Notes: generated by a model not told the origin, from the sequence alone. A stretch of DNA of 64,000 bases from Brachynemurus nebulosus (GCA_035578155.1 JAPWDM010000005.1:55104954-55168953), one strand, 5' to 3'. Shown: positions 21,936 through 33,383, counted from the first letter of the stretch. Translations and numbers: made by a program.

Positions 21936-22371
21936 TTCAAATGAATAACACTGTTGCTGTACTGAAAAAAATACTCCTGAACTAAAATAAATCTAATAAA
22001 ATTACTGAATGAAACTATTAAAGTTTAAACCACTTTTTACAACCAGTTTTTTTTACTTTGAATAGAAAAGGGAAAGGGTCTGGCAATATAATTAAATAAG
22101 GGAGAATAACATCTAAGTGACTGGTCAAAAATGCCCTCAGTATTTATGACATGTATTTATGACATTTTTTGTTTACTTCTAAGACCAAGAAGGTTTCCTT
22201 AAAATCAATTATTAACATTAAAATTAATGCTAATTTTATTTAACAACTACTCAGGAATATTATATTAAATGGTGAATCTCATTTAACAAGGTGATTTTTG
22301 AAAGAAGCAATATATTAATTAAACAATTATTTTCTTAAATGACGTACGTTTCGACCTACATCGGCCATCAT

Positions 22372-22870
22372 CACCCAGTGAATACACAGTGTTAATATTA
22401 TGTAACACAGAAATCACCCGTTACATAACTAAAGTTATACAAATTTGATGTAGGGAACAGTAACATAACATTTAAGTTTTATGTTATGTAACAAATTTTT
22501 ACCTTTATGTTACGTGACAGTGTTACTTCAATTTAATGTAACATTTATTACCTTCATGTTATGTATCAGTTACATAACCATGTTACTTCAGATTAATGTA
22601 ACATATGTTATCTTTATGTTATGTATTATTTACATAACAGTGTTACTTCAATTTAATAGCTAACATACGTTCACGTTATGTATTAATTATACTTATAACA
22701 ATGTTACTTTAATTTTATGTAACATAATATGTTACCTGTACGATATGTTTCAGTTACATAATAATATTATTTTAATTTTACAAAACAATTGTTATCTTCA
22801 CGTGATGTATCAGTTACATAAGATTGTTACTTTAACATAACACGTGCATACGTAAAATCTTGTGCTTTCT
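22372..22870 (+). mobile_element. CCCAGTGAA-family element, left part with tandem units
   Basis: It starts CACCCAGTGAATACACAGTG, like the left end of the complete relative at 31675. Six diverged tandem units of about 60-65 bp follow, built from TTATGTTATGTATCAGTTACATAAC and GTGTTACTTCAATTTAATGTAACA-type phrases. The right end is not intact. A MITE lies at 22876, and AT-rich sequence at 23.5-23.8 kb shares GTTATGAAAATTCTT with the relative. Confidence 0.6.
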
Positions 22871-22875
22871 GTAAC

Positions 22876-23262
22876 GCCGGTTCTACACGATGCTACGAAC
22901 ATCTTCCAACATTGGACGTTTGATGATTCGTCGCATCGTGTGGCCGTTGTTTGAACCCACGAGCGTCCAATGTCGAGCATCAAACGTTCGCATTTGGCTA
23001 TGTTCTAGCCGATGTCGGTATCTTGCACCGAGTCAAAGGGATGCTTCGAACGTTTAAAGGACAATGTTTGTTCGTTCGACTCAACGGCTACATGACTCGT
23101 TCATATGAAGAGAAACATCAGACAGTATCATCATATGTATTGGATCAAACATTCGATTCACCGTGTAGTGGGAAGATTCGTAGCACCAACTGCCGAACTT
23201 ACTTGCATCAAACGTTCGATCGAACGTTGGAAGAAACGTTCGTAGTATCGTGTAGAACCGGC
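22876..23262. mobile_element. 387-bp MITE with long inverted termini
   Basis: The ends GCCGGTTCTACACGATGCTA and its counterpart GCCGGTTCTACACGATACTA (reverse-complemented right end) match over about 35 bp with few differences. Internal GAACGTT and CGATCGAACG motifs recur. There is no coding sequence, and target duplication is unclear. It sits inside or directly after the CCCAGTGAA-family tandem repeats. Confidence 0.75.
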
Positions 23263-24003
23263 TTAAGGATCGTATGTGGGCACAGCAATTGAGCACATTC
23301 TATGTGTGGAATACTTATTAGTCTTAGTTTAATTTTGAAATTATTATAGTCAAAATTTTTTTTTATTTTACTTTCAAGTTTATAACTACCTTAATATTAT
23401 GACGATTACCTACAGCTAAAATTTTCAGAAAATTCACCATTAATTTTAATACTTTCAACAATAATATAAGTTTTTGTCTTAAAATTAAAAATAATTTTTT
23501 GTTATTAATTTAAAAATGAAACGGTTATGAAAATTCTTATAAGTAATTCATTGTTGACAAACTTACTTTGTGAAATTTCATCTTAAATATTAAAAATATT
23601 TAAAGTTATAATTTTACTTTGTTAAATTCACTATATAAATAATAATTTACTCATAGTCTTGCGACCATCTTCAGAGTAGATTGAAAAATGAATAAATTAT
23701 GAAATTTATAGTTAACGAAATGTGTAGGTGGGGTGTAATGTTGTTGAAAGTAAACAGGGAAAACCCGTAAATTTTTATTTAGGAACAACCGTACATAAGT
23801 AAACAAAGTTGGATGATATTGAAAAAACCATTTTTAGGTACAGAAAAGGCAGAATTGTTTACTTATTGATGTAGTTGATGGAACTAATCTGTTTATGAAT
23901 AAAAAGAAGGGTGTCCAAAATTATTGAAGAATTGATGAAATTATGTTCGTTCAAAATTTAGTTTTAATGAAGGGGAGTTATTTAAACATCAACTTGTCAA
24001 ATG
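23263..24003. other. AT-rich, no gene
   Basis: Probably the remainder of the CCCAGTGAA-family element (shared GTTATGAAAATTCTTRTAAG and AACAAAGTTGG phrases with 32.3-32.6 kb). No open frame is supported. Confidence 0.4.
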
Positions 24004-24220
24004 TCATTTTCCCAAAATAGGTCAAGAATAAAAAATTCTACATGTTTGTCAAATAGGTACAAAACTGAATTTTTTAGAGGCTTTGGAAATTAATAGATTA
24101 AACAAACTCACAACTAAAACTTCTAAATCTATTGATTTCCAAAGCCTCTAAAAAATTCAGTTTTGTACCTATTTGACAAACATGCGAATTTTTTATTCTT
24201 GACCTATTTTGGGAAAATGA
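24004..24220. mobile_element. Long hairpin (about 97-bp arms)
   Basis: The left arm from TCATTTTCCCAAAATAGGTC to CTTTGGAAATTAATAGATT is repeated as reverse complement with two to four mismatches, ending GACCTATTTTGGGAAAATGA. The loop is about 20 nt. It lies about 500 bp upstream of the first recognised SLC4 exon and is noncoding. Confidence 0.85.
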
Positions 24221-24716
24221 TTTGTTTCTAAGATATGTAAACCAAAATATGAATTATGCATTTGCAGACGAATGTGTTCGTTAAACCTCGGTCAAAACTT
24301 CGTCCCGTCTGTCCCACATACTTAGAGTTATACTTCAGAGTGAATACACTCATTGTTTCTTGTGTAAGAATATTTTATCGAATCGGGAGCGTAGCGATAT
24401 CGTACCAAGAGCGGAGCGTTAATGTGGATCGGGCTTTATGTTTTTGTTTGGTTTTTTTTTTTTTTAATTTAAAAAAAATCTTAATTTAAGTTGCAGTATC
24501 ATTCAATAAATTGATTAGTAATAAACGCACTTCTATAAAGCCAGAGCATCAAAGTATTTTCATTTGCATTATCACCGCCGCTTCCAGTTACTTATTTCCT
24601 TCTATAATAATTAAAGTATTATGTAGTGTCAGTCATATATTATAATTGTAAAACGAATTGCAGTCTCATTAAGCAAGTATTTTAAACATATATATTTGTT
24701 TGTACATATTTTACAG
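24221..24716 (+). other. Intronic or upstream sequence before the first visible SLC4 exon
   Basis: AT-rich. It ends in a plausible branch and acceptor region (TTTTACAG at 24709-24716). No coding similarity. Confidence 0.4.
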
Positions 24717-24812
24717 TGGAAGAATCTCCCCAAACTCAGCAAGGCGGCAATGCTTGTACCCAAAATGCTTCACTTAAAGAACCCTGTCGCTATCTAACAA
24801 TTCCAGGATCTG
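24717..24812 (+). CDS. Ndae1: SLC4 exon 1 of those visible
   Basis: The acceptor is TTTTACAG|TGG and the donor GATCTG|GTAACA. It reads [20 protein letters not shown] and on to LTIPGSG, and splices in phase with the next exon through a shared Gly codon. Composition fits the variable linker before the conserved N-domain. It could be an alternative exon. Confidence 0.7.
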
Positions 24813-27800
24813 GTAACAAAATTACATGACAAGACTGCTTTGCTTTGCAAATAATTAGCTTCGTCATTTGTAAAATTATTAAAAATTTAATGTTTAAAAC
24901 AAATTTTTAAATTCTTTTCGTAACAAAATTTAATAATTTTACAAAAGAGAAAATTAAAGCTTTATGTCTTTCTTCTTCAATATGACTTGAAAGCCTATCT
25001 TTTCATAAATTTTTGCTGATTAGTCATTATTTTCTTTGTAATCTTTTTTATAGCATTTTATATACATTTGTTTAAGCAACCGCATTTACTAAATTTGTTT
25101 TGAATTTGCTTTATTTATTAGCTTTTATGAATCTTACATAATATTTACTTTAGTCTGCGAACGCATGGATTTTTTAGTATTCAATTTGGTTTTATATGTT
25201 TATATATAAAATTTTATATATTTTTAGGCAATGAAAAATCTCCTGATGGCATAACGAATAGTCCAAGTAACTTATCTATGAATAGAAATGCTAGCGCCGG
25301 TGAATTAGGCCATTTAAATGGAGATTCTAATCATCGAGGAAACGCCCATTTTATGAAAAAAATCCCACCTGGTGCTGAGGCATCTAATATTCTAGTCGGA
25401 GAAGTTGATTTTCTTGATAAAACATTGTCAGCATTTGTAAGACTCAGTCAAGCCACTATTATGGGCGACCTAACGGAAGTTCCAGTACCAACAAGATTTA
25501 TATTTATTTTATTGGGTCCAACTGGAGGAATGGCTAGTTTTCATGAAATTGGGCGTGCCATGGCAACTTTAATGTCAGACGAAGTATTTCATGAGGTGGC
25601 TTATCGTGCTAGGAATCGCAGTCATCTTTTAGCAGGCGTTGATGAGTTTTTAGATGCAGTAACAGTATTACCACCAGGAGAATGGGATCCAACAATTCGA
25701 ATTGAACCACCAGCTGCAGTACCTTCACAGGTATGCTATACATATCTTATTTGATACCTATTTATTATTATTATTATTACATAAGGTTTTACTTCAAGGA
25801 TACAAGAAAACGACCACCACCTGAAAAAACAAAGCAGGATGATTCAGATTCTGAAGATGAAGAAAAATTACGGCAAGAATCTGGCTTGTCACGAACTGGT
25901 CGATTATTTGGTGGACTTATAAATGACTTAAAACGAAAGGCTCCGTGGTATTGGTCTGATTTTAAAGACGCTTTAGCAATTCAGTGTGTTGCTTCTTGGA
26001 TTTTTTTATATTTTGCTTGTTTGTCACCAATAATAACATTTGGTGGTTTATTATCAGAAGCAACTGGTAAAAATATGGCAGCCATGGAATCCTTAGTATC
26101 TGGTTTTGTATGTGGTCTTGGATACGGTTTCTTTTCTGGCCAGCCGTTGACAATTTTAGGTTCAACTGGACCAGTTTTAGTTTTTGAATCTATTATATAC
26201 GAATTTTGCAGCCAACGTGATTGGGATTATATGTCATTTAGATTCTGGATTGGGACCTGGATTACAGTTATTTTAGTTATTTTGGTAGCAATCGATGCGA
26301 GTGCGCTTGTTTGTTATATAACGAGATTTACGGAAGAAAATTTCGCCACTTTAATTGCATTTATATTTATTTATAAGGTAATGTGTTATAAAATTGTTAT
26401 ATGCAAAAAAATTTAATTATTTTTTACGGCTAAAAAAAAATTATAGGCTGTTGAAAATGTTATTCAAATTGGAAAGAAAAATCCAATAAATACTTACGGA
26501 AGTCTTGTTGATTATGCATGCTTTTGTAGTTCTGATAATGATACAAAAGCGCGTATTATTTGGACGGAAGACGATAAACTTTCCTGTTTGGTATGTAGAA
26601 AAATCAGCGATATACATATTTATACACTAACGGAAACAATTAAAGGATCAAAAAAAAATTCCAAATTTTTAGCGATTTCTCGAATGGCTGTATCTTTGTT
26701 AAAAATGGTCGTATCGGAGTCGTAAGCACAGCAATTTAAAGCTTGAAGTTTCTAGTTTTGAGATCTTCCAACTAAAAAATTTTCAAAGCTACGTGTATCG
26801 CTCAATCCTAATAAATACACTGAAAACTTTTTTTTTTTTTTTTTGGTCCACGGACTTGAAAAAAAATTTACGACTTAACCACTACATAGGCCAGATAAAT
26901 TGTTAATTTAGCTTTAATTTGCTTTTTTTAAGGGCTTAATATGACCACTGCTCGCTGAGATATAGAACTTTGAATGGAAAAGGATCATTTCGTCTTTGAC
27001 CATCGATATTTCAGCAACCAATGATCGCACAGAAAATTGGAGATGGGTTTTAAAAACTCGATTAAATTCTCTACAAGGATTAGCCATAGTTTTTTCGAAA
27101 ACAATTTTTTTTCCTTGCTCTACATGAATTTGAAAAATCAAGAAAAAATGGGCTTTTGGTAGCTTTTTGGAAAATCGATCGCTGAATAAAAAATATCGAG
27201 AAAACCATTAATGTTAAGTATGCCTTTTACAGTTCAATATACCCACAAGAACCCGACCGAGTTTCAATTTAATCTATCCAGCCGTTTTTTTGTTTCATTC
27301 GATTGAATTTTTGAAAAAATTAAAGTATCATTTTTTTGGTATCAAACTTTTATAATCTTGAACAAAATGAAAAAAAATTTTCTCAGCTATTTTCACATTT
27401 TTGTAAATAAGAGTATTTAAATTTATAAAAATTTAAAATTTTTTTTAAAATTTTTCGAAAAAATTTTCCAAAAATTTTCTTGAAAAATTTTAGAAAACAT
27501 TTTTTTTTTTTTTTTTGAAGATTTTCTAAGAAATTTTCTTTTTTTTATAAATTTAAATAATACTGTTATTTATAAAAATGTGAAAAAAGCTGAGAAATTT
27601 TTTTTTTATTTTGTTCAAGATTATGAAAGTTTGATACCAAAAAAATGATACTTTAATTTTTTCAAAAATTGAATCGAATGAAACAAAAAACGGCTGGATG
27701 GATTAAATTGAAACTCGGTGGAGTTTTTGTGGGTATGTTTTTTTTGATCTGTAAAAGGCACACTTAACATTAATGGTTTTCTCGATATTTTTTATTCAGC

Positions 27801-29631
27801 GATCGATTTTCCAAAAACCTACCAAAAGCCCATTTTTTCTTGATTTCTCAAATTCATGTACAGCATGGAAAAAAATTTTTTTTCGAAAAAACAATGGCTA
27901 ATCCTTGTAGAGAATTTAATCGAGTTTTTAAAAACCATCTCCAATTTTCTGTGCGATCATTGGTTGCTGAAATATCGATGGTCAAAGACGAAATGATCCT
28001 TTCCCATTCAAAGTCCTATATCTCAGCGAGCAGTGGTCATATTAAGGCCTTAAAAAAAGCAAATTAAAGCTAAATTAACAATTTATCCGGCCTATGCAGT
28101 GGTTAAGTCGGAAATTTCTTTCCAAGTCCGTGGACCAAAAAAAAAAAACGATAAAATTTCGAAAATTTTTTTTCAGTATATTTATTAGGATTGAGCGATA
28201 CATGCAGCTTTGAAAATTTTTTAGTTGGAAGATTTCAAAACTAGAAACTTCAAGCTTTAAATTGCTGTGCCTACGACTCCGATACGACCATTTTTAACAA
28301 AGATACAGCCATTCAAAAAATCGCTAAAAATTTGGAATTTTTTTTTGATCCTTTAATTGTTTCCGCTAGTGTATTTTTATATTAAACAAATTTTAATAAT
28401 CATATTTTTAGGCAATAAACGGCACAATCGACGGAAAATTTTGCCCAACTCCTCAATATGTACCTGATGTATTTTTAATGTCAATTTTATTGTTTTTGGG
28501 AACATTTTTATTGTCTGTTGAATTGAAAGATTTTAAAAATGCCCTTTTCTTTCCCTCAAAGGTAAATAAAAATGAAATACAAAAAATTATTTAGTGACTA
28601 GTGAAAGTGCCCTTTTTAGGTTCGTCAAGTTATTAGTGATTTTGCTGTAATTATTGCTATTTTTTCGATGTCGGCAATCGATTACTTTGTTGGTTTACGA
28701 ACACCCAAATTAGAAGTACCAACAGAATTTAAGCCAACATTAGAGAATCGTGGTTGGCTGATTCATCCTTTTAACCGAAATCCAATTTGGTCAGCACTGG
28801 TGGCTGCATTACCAGCATTACTAGGAACAATTTTAATATTTATGGATCAACAAATTACAGCCGTAATTGTTAATCGAAAAGAAAATAAACTAAAAAAAGG
28901 ATGCGGTTATCACTTGGATTTATTCGTTTTGGCAATATTAATACAAATTTGTTCAATAATGGGCCTTCCGTGGTTTGTCGCAGCGACAGTGTTATCAATT
29001 AATCATGTTAATTCATTAAAACTAGAGTCTGAGTGCGCAGCACCTGGTGAAAAGCCACAGTTTTTAGGTGTACGTGAACAAAGAGTAACACATATCTTAA
29101 TCTTCGTCATGATTGGCCTATCAGTTTTATTGACACCAATGTTAAGTCATATTCCAATGCCAGTATTATTTGGCGTCTTCCTGTACATGGGTGTAGCTTC
29201 ATTAAAAGGACTTCAATTCTTTGATAGAATACTTATCATGTTTATGCCAAATAAATATCAACCTGATTATATGTTTTTAAGACAAGTATGAGTCTTCGTT
29301 CATTAAAAATAATAATGATTAAAAATAATAATGTCATAAAATATTTTAGGTCCCCATACGTCGTGTGCACATGTTTACACTCATTCAGTTGGCATGTTTA
29401 GCATGTTTATGGATTATTAAATCTTTTAGTGCGACATCCATTCTCTTTCCACTTATGCTGGTGGTTATGATTGGTATACGCAAATCACTGGATTTTATTT
29501 TTACTAGACGTGAACTGAAAATATTGGATGACGTAATGCCAGAAACATCAAAGAGAGATGATGACCTATCAAGAGAATTAGAAAATGGCGAGGTGGGATT
29601 ATTACAACGTATTTTTCATTCTTGTGGCTAA
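24717..29631 (+). CDS. Ndae1: SLC4-family bicarbonate transporter (Na+-driven anion exchanger), seven 3' exons
   Basis: The exons are 24717-24812, 25228-25730, 25799-26377, 26447-26590, 28412-28561, 28620-29285 and 29350-29631 (TAA), all with GT..AG junctions and consistent phase, giving about 805 codons. The family moves HCO3-/CO3 2- with Na+ and/or Cl- across the plasma membrane and sets intracellular pH. The cytoplasmic N-domain part contains [34 protein letters not shown] and [12 protein letters not shown]. The membrane domain contains [72 protein letters not shown] and [17 protein letters not shown]. The C-tail is short. Roughly 250-300 N-terminal residues usual for the family are not in the window. 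A closely related SLC4 paralogue is possible; the insect Na+-driven type is the best fit. Confidence 0.9.
25228..25730 (+). CDS. Ndae1: SLC4 exon 2 visible
   Basis: The acceptor is TTTTTAG|GCAATG and the donor TCACAG|GTATGC. It encodes the conserved N-domain core, including [49 protein letters not shown] and [15 protein letters not shown]. It is preceded by a variable Ser/Asn-rich linker. Confidence 0.92.
25799..26377 (+). CDS. Ndae1: SLC4 exon 3 visible
   Basis: A 68-nt intron precedes it (acceptor ACTTCAAG|GAT). It encodes an acidic linker (DDSDSEDEE), [20 protein letters not shown] and the first transmembrane helices ([20 protein letters not shown]), and ends at IFIYK with donor AAG|GTAATG. 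Confidence 0.93.
26447..26590 (+). CDS. Ndae1: SLC4 exon 4 visible
   Basis: Forty-eight codons from [13 protein letters not shown] to TEDDKLSCL, in phase 0 at both ends. It covers part of an extracellular loop between transmembrane helices. The donor TTTG|GTATGT opens the intron that holds the palindromic element. Confidence 0.88.
26625..28371. mobile_element. 1.75-kb palindromic foldback element in an SLC4 intron
   Basis: The termini CACTAACGGAAACAATTAAA and, reverse-complemented from the right end, CACTAGCGGAAACAATTAAA are flanked by TA on both sides, the Tc1/mariner-type target duplication. Each arm is more than 800 bp and about 90-95% complementary by eye; the centre is an A/T homopolymer-rich loop near 27.45-27.55 kb. 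Each arm holds a matching 75-codon open frame, which I regard as a by-product of arm identity. The intron is 1,821 nt; without the element and one TA it would be 72 nt, like its neighbours. A third, single-arm copy lies at 33.38-34.14 kb. Confidence 0.9.
28412..28561 (+). CDS. Ndae1: SLC4 exon 5 visible
   Basis: Fifty codons from [14 protein letters not shown] through a transmembrane segment ([20 protein letters not shown]) to ALFFPSK, phase 0 at both ends. The acceptor TTTTTAG|GCAATA lies only 40 nt after the intronic palindrome. Confidence 0.9.
28620..29285 (+). CDS. Ndae1: SLC4 exon 6 visible
   Basis: Two hundred and twenty-two codons of the membrane domain: [86 protein letters not shown] and [15 protein letters not shown] 58-nt intron precedes it and a 64-nt intron follows. 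Confidence 0.95.
29350..29631 (+). CDS. Ndae1: SLC4 terminal exon
   Basis: Ninety-three codons and TAA. It holds the last helices ([37 protein letters not shown]) and the cytoplasmic tail [24 protein letters not shown]. The end is short and may be one of several alternative C-termini. Confidence 0.9.
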   Translation, partial: VPIRRVHMFTLIQLACLACLWIIKSFSATSILFPLMLVVMIGIRKSLDFIFTRRELKILDDVMPETSKRDDDLSRELENGEVGLLQRIFHSCG

Positions 29632-30292
29632 CTTCATCTTAACGCATTGTTACTCTTATTTAGAATCTGCATGCAGTAAAAGAGCAATTTTTTCATTTTT
29701 ATAATGCATGATTGTTATAGAATAATGTATCAGATCTCACTTTAATGTATTAATGTAAAAACATGTTTATTTATAAATGATTATGAATTATAATAGTATA
29801 TTGTACAATAAGTGCGGGAAATTGTCGATTGCCTACGAAAGCGAAGTTGAGCGCACTCACTACGTTCGTGCGCTCATTCGGTCGCCCCTGTCGATATTTG
29901 TAACTTTTATTTGAACAATTTTTCGATTAAATCAACAGTTTGGCTGTAATCAAAATAGCAACTCTCGAAAAACTCACGCTGTATATTTACAGGAGATAGT
30001 GTAAGTTGAGTTTCTAGGCACTGAAAATGTAGCCAAGAGACGTGCGGGAGGATTGCCTTTCATATCCCTTTTATTTGTCAGGATTGTGCTAATCGTTACA
30101 TGAAATTTGATGCCTGAAAAATATCAAAATCATAATAAATACCAATTGAAATTTGACGTTCAAAAAAGATCAGTATTTAATGTATTTATACAAATTACTT
30201 ATAATCACACATATATTCTTACATTTTCCTTCAAACTTCTATTTTTACAAGTCACAGTACAACAACAAACCTTTATTTATCTAAAAAAATAA
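29632..30292 (+). other. Probable 3'UTR of the SLC4 gene
   Basis: AT-rich sequence follows the stop. A clear AATAAA-type signal appears only near 30283-30292. A GTGCGGGA..GGTCGCCCCTG-containing patch at about 29815-29890 looks like old repeat debris. The polyadenylation site is not determined. Confidence 0.4.
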
Positions 30293-31674
30293 AATATTTT
30301 CTAGTTAGGGAACTGATGGGAATTTAGGTATATGATTCCATCGTCGTTGATAGTAATATATTATATAGTTTACTACAGTGCGAATAAAAAAAAGTTAAAA
30401 CGGAGCTCAGATGGCGCTGGCTTTTCTTGCAAATAAATTCTTAAAATGCAAAAAAAGAACTCCCTTAAATCATAACATCGTGTCTGTCATTGATATACTG
30501 TATTAATAGTAGTCAGTATATAACAAATTTTGTGGAAGGAAGACGTCCACATCACTGCATTTTTATAAAGAATAATTACAAACATGTAAAAAAAATGGCC
30601 GACTAAGTCATTTAGCGTCTTTGTAATCTATATTTTTAGATTTAATATACTTCCTGGAAAAGGGAAACAAAGGTGGCAAACATAGGGACCTCTGATTTTA
30701 GCTACAATCAAAAAAAAAACCTCTGTCATAGCATCCTGCATAACATAGCGAATTTTCGTTTACAAAAAATACTTTTTCACGAAACCCGTTTAGATAGGAT
30801 AATGGCTCAAAGCCTATCATATGTACTTTTTGCTGGTCTTTATCACGTTGTAAAGAATTATTTAAAAAAGATTAGAATTTTTGCAAATTTTTTCAAAAAA
30901 TTAATTCTTATTACAAAAAAATGTTAACTTTTCCCGACAGTTGGTTTAAATATAATAATGGCTCAAAAGCTTATGTGATTCGTTTAACACGCGGTTAAAA
31001 AGTGTAGGAAAACTATTGAATTTTTGCAAATTTTGGCAAAAAGAAATTATTTTATAAACGAAAAATGCCAAAAAAACCCAGTTCCGAGCATTAGCCGATT
31101 GGAAATCCGAAAACCTTGGTTGAGTTCCTTAATCAGACTAACTCTAATTTTTCTAACAGAGACGTAGATGGAGATAGCTATGATCCAACTTCACTGTCTT
31201 TTAAATTTTCTTATACTTTTTTTTAAAAGCAGTGAAATCTTTATAACATTTATTGTGATAGCCTAACGTCACTATTACTGGAATTGCAGCATCACTAAAT
31301 TTTAAAGAAAATTTTTTTCTCACTTCCAATATAGTCAAACATTTGTTAACTGCTTCTGTATTAAATAAAATAATTCGCTCAGAAGAACTATTTTTACAAA
31401 AACACCATTTTAAATCGTCCATATTATGTAATTATTAACCAAATTAGTCGCTTTACAAATAGAGATTTGATATTACATCGATATGTCTAATACTCGATTT
31501 TATATTTTATAAAATATCGATATTTTCGACCGATATTTTTTAATCGGATATACTGATAGTTCGATATTGAAACGTCAGTATCGACATCAATATATTCTTC
31601 AAGAATAAACTTTTCTTGTAGTAATTTACCTAATTGGCCATGAATATGATCAGAAAGTATGTATCATAAGACAG
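30293..31674. other. Intergenic; dispersed GCATCCTGCATAACATAGCGAA-type repeat; ATCGAT cluster
   Basis: At 30727-30780 a block around CATCCTGCATAACATAGCGA matches 47217-47260. A second internal phrase, ATAATGGCTCAAA.GC.TAT, occurs at about 30800 and 30955, suggesting diverged units of roughly 155 bp. At 31475-31600, TCGATATT-type words recur in both orientations. No gene was recognised. Confidence 0.45.
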
Positions 31675-32830
31675 CCCAGTGAACATAGAATGTAAATGTG
31701 ATGTAACAAGGAAATAACAAGTTACGCAACTTTTTTGACTTATGGGTGACATAACAATTATATAAAATTAGAGTTTTACGTTATATACCTAATTGGCACC
31801 TGTATGTTACGTAACAGTTACGTGCCATTGTGATTGTAATAAAATGTCACATTTGTGACTGCTATGTTACGTTTAGATGATGTATCAAGGTTGCTTCGAT
31901 AAAATGTCACAGTGTGACTTTATGTTATGTCTTCGCAACCTAACAATGTTACTTTAATAAAACCTCACAGAACTGACTCTTATGTTATGTTTTGTGACGT
32001 ATCAACGTTACTTTATTGAAATGTCACAATCATAACTCTTTTGTTATGTCCCGATGACCTAACAATGTTACTTTGAACAAAACGTCACAACAGTACTCTT
32101 ATGTTATGTTTTTGTGACGTATTAACTACAGGAATCTTTAAACTGATAACTCCTCGCGAATTGATACATTTAAAATTAATATGGTAACAAAACATTTCAC
32201 AAAAGTGACAAGTGAATTGTTTTATTAATATTGACACGTCACAAAAACATAACAAAAGAGTCATGATTGTGACATTTCATTAAAAAAACGTTAATACGTC
32301 GTTAAAACAGTTAATTTTGTTATTAATTTAAAAATTAAACTCTTATGAAAATTCTTGTAAGGCTTTATTTACTATTTTGTGATATATATTAATATATAAC
32401 GATGAGAATAAATAAGTCAGTTTGGTCTAGTGGTTAAGACTGTCGATAATTTAAATGATGCTTCAGCTTGGATAACGGTTCGAATCCTGTAACAGTCAAC
32501 AAAAAAAAAGAAAAAAAAACAATAATAATTTAGGTGTATGTATATGAACAAAGTTGGTAATATGTGATGTAATGTTAATAAGAAACAAAAAAGGGGAATT
32601 TTGAATTTGCTTTTTGCAAAAGAAGGCGTAAGGCGTATTTTTATCTATAAGGTAACATCAAAGTTATATTTTCCTGAAACGTAACAAGAACATAACAATG
32701 TCACATTGTTACGTTTATAAGTGGGAAATTGTAAGTTACATGTGAGTCATATGTGACTCATATTTTATGTAACAGGTGACTTTCAGTTCTATCACTTTGA
32801 CATAAAATTTACAGAAAAATGTTCACTGGG
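31675..32830. mobile_element. CCCAGTGAACAT-ended element (1.16 kb) with about 65-bp tandem units
   Basis: Perfect 12-bp terminal inverted repeats CCCAGTGAACAT/ATGTTCACTGGG bound the element. The left half holds about six diverged units with TTATGTTATGTYTT, GACGTATYAACGTTACTT and AATGTCACA phrases. Around 32.2-32.3 kb the same phrases reappear in inverted orientation (GACACGTCACAAAAACATAAC), so the interior is partly palindromic. A tRNA-like sequence sits at 32.42-32.49 kb. There is no transposase. A truncated relative is at 22.37 kb. Confidence 0.75.
32416..32512 (+). ncRNA. tRNA-like (SINE-type) sequence with A and B boxes
   Basis: It contains an A-box-like TGGTCTAGTGGTTAAGA and, 38 nt later, a perfect B box GGTTCGAATCC (32477-32487), followed by an A-rich tract. 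The arms do not fold into a good cloverleaf, since the T stem pairs poorly and there is no clear anticodon arm. A tRNA-derived SINE or decayed tRNA gene is therefore more likely than a working tRNA. Confidence 0.55.
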
Positions 32831-33383
32831 AGTATAATAAGTATGATGCCTTCTAACTAGGCTATTTAAGCTTCCTTTGTGAACAACGATTCCCGATAAT
32901 TGTAGAAAATTGATAAGGCAACACATAAGAAAAAAAGTTTTCCTAAAAACGGTCCCAGAAAATTACTAGTTTAATTGATTTTTGCTTTTTTCTCGCGAAT
33001 AAACGTAATTACAAGGAGTAGGTGTCATTAATATTTTAATTATACCTCAATTGATTTTTTGAATAAAAAATAAATATCATTTTTTTGTTTTATTTCAAAT
33101 CTATATCAAAAATAATATTGATAATCGATACGAAAATTTTTAAAAAAATGATATATAATAAATAATTAATTAAAACTTGAAAAATTTTAAAAAATATCAT
33201 TTGGTTAAAAACAGCACTACAAATGATCTCGATGTCTGTGACGTCATAAAGGTAATATGTCAAGTGTCAAAATTATTAAAATTTAGTAGGAAAAATTGTT
33301 GGTGGTTATTTCATTGATTTCGACGTTCAAAATCTTGAGGGACATTTTTTCCGGATTTATTTTTGTATTGCTATCACAAAGTG

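Noticed and set aside
22440..22860. Regularly spaced repeats resembling a CRISPR array
   Set aside because: Units are diverged 60-65 bp tandem repeats without constant repeats and unique spacers, in a eukaryotic context. The same applies to 31.7-32.1 kb.
22951..23292. 113-codon frame as a gene
   Set aside because: It lies entirely within the 387-bp MITE and its termini, and arises from the inverted repeat sequence.
25733..25798. Start of a separate protein at 25733
   Set aside because: This stretch is a 68-nt intron of the SLC4 gene. The open frame merely reads through it into the real exon at 25799.
26914..28067. Matching 75-codon frames in the two arms of the intronic palindrome as a pair of genes
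   Set aside because: The arms are near-identical throughout, so a shared frame is expected. The third copy at 33.4 kb does not clearly keep it, and no similarity to a known protein is seen.
32416..32500. Functional tRNA gene
   Set aside because: A and B boxes are good, but acceptor and T stems do not pair properly and no anticodon loop can be defined.
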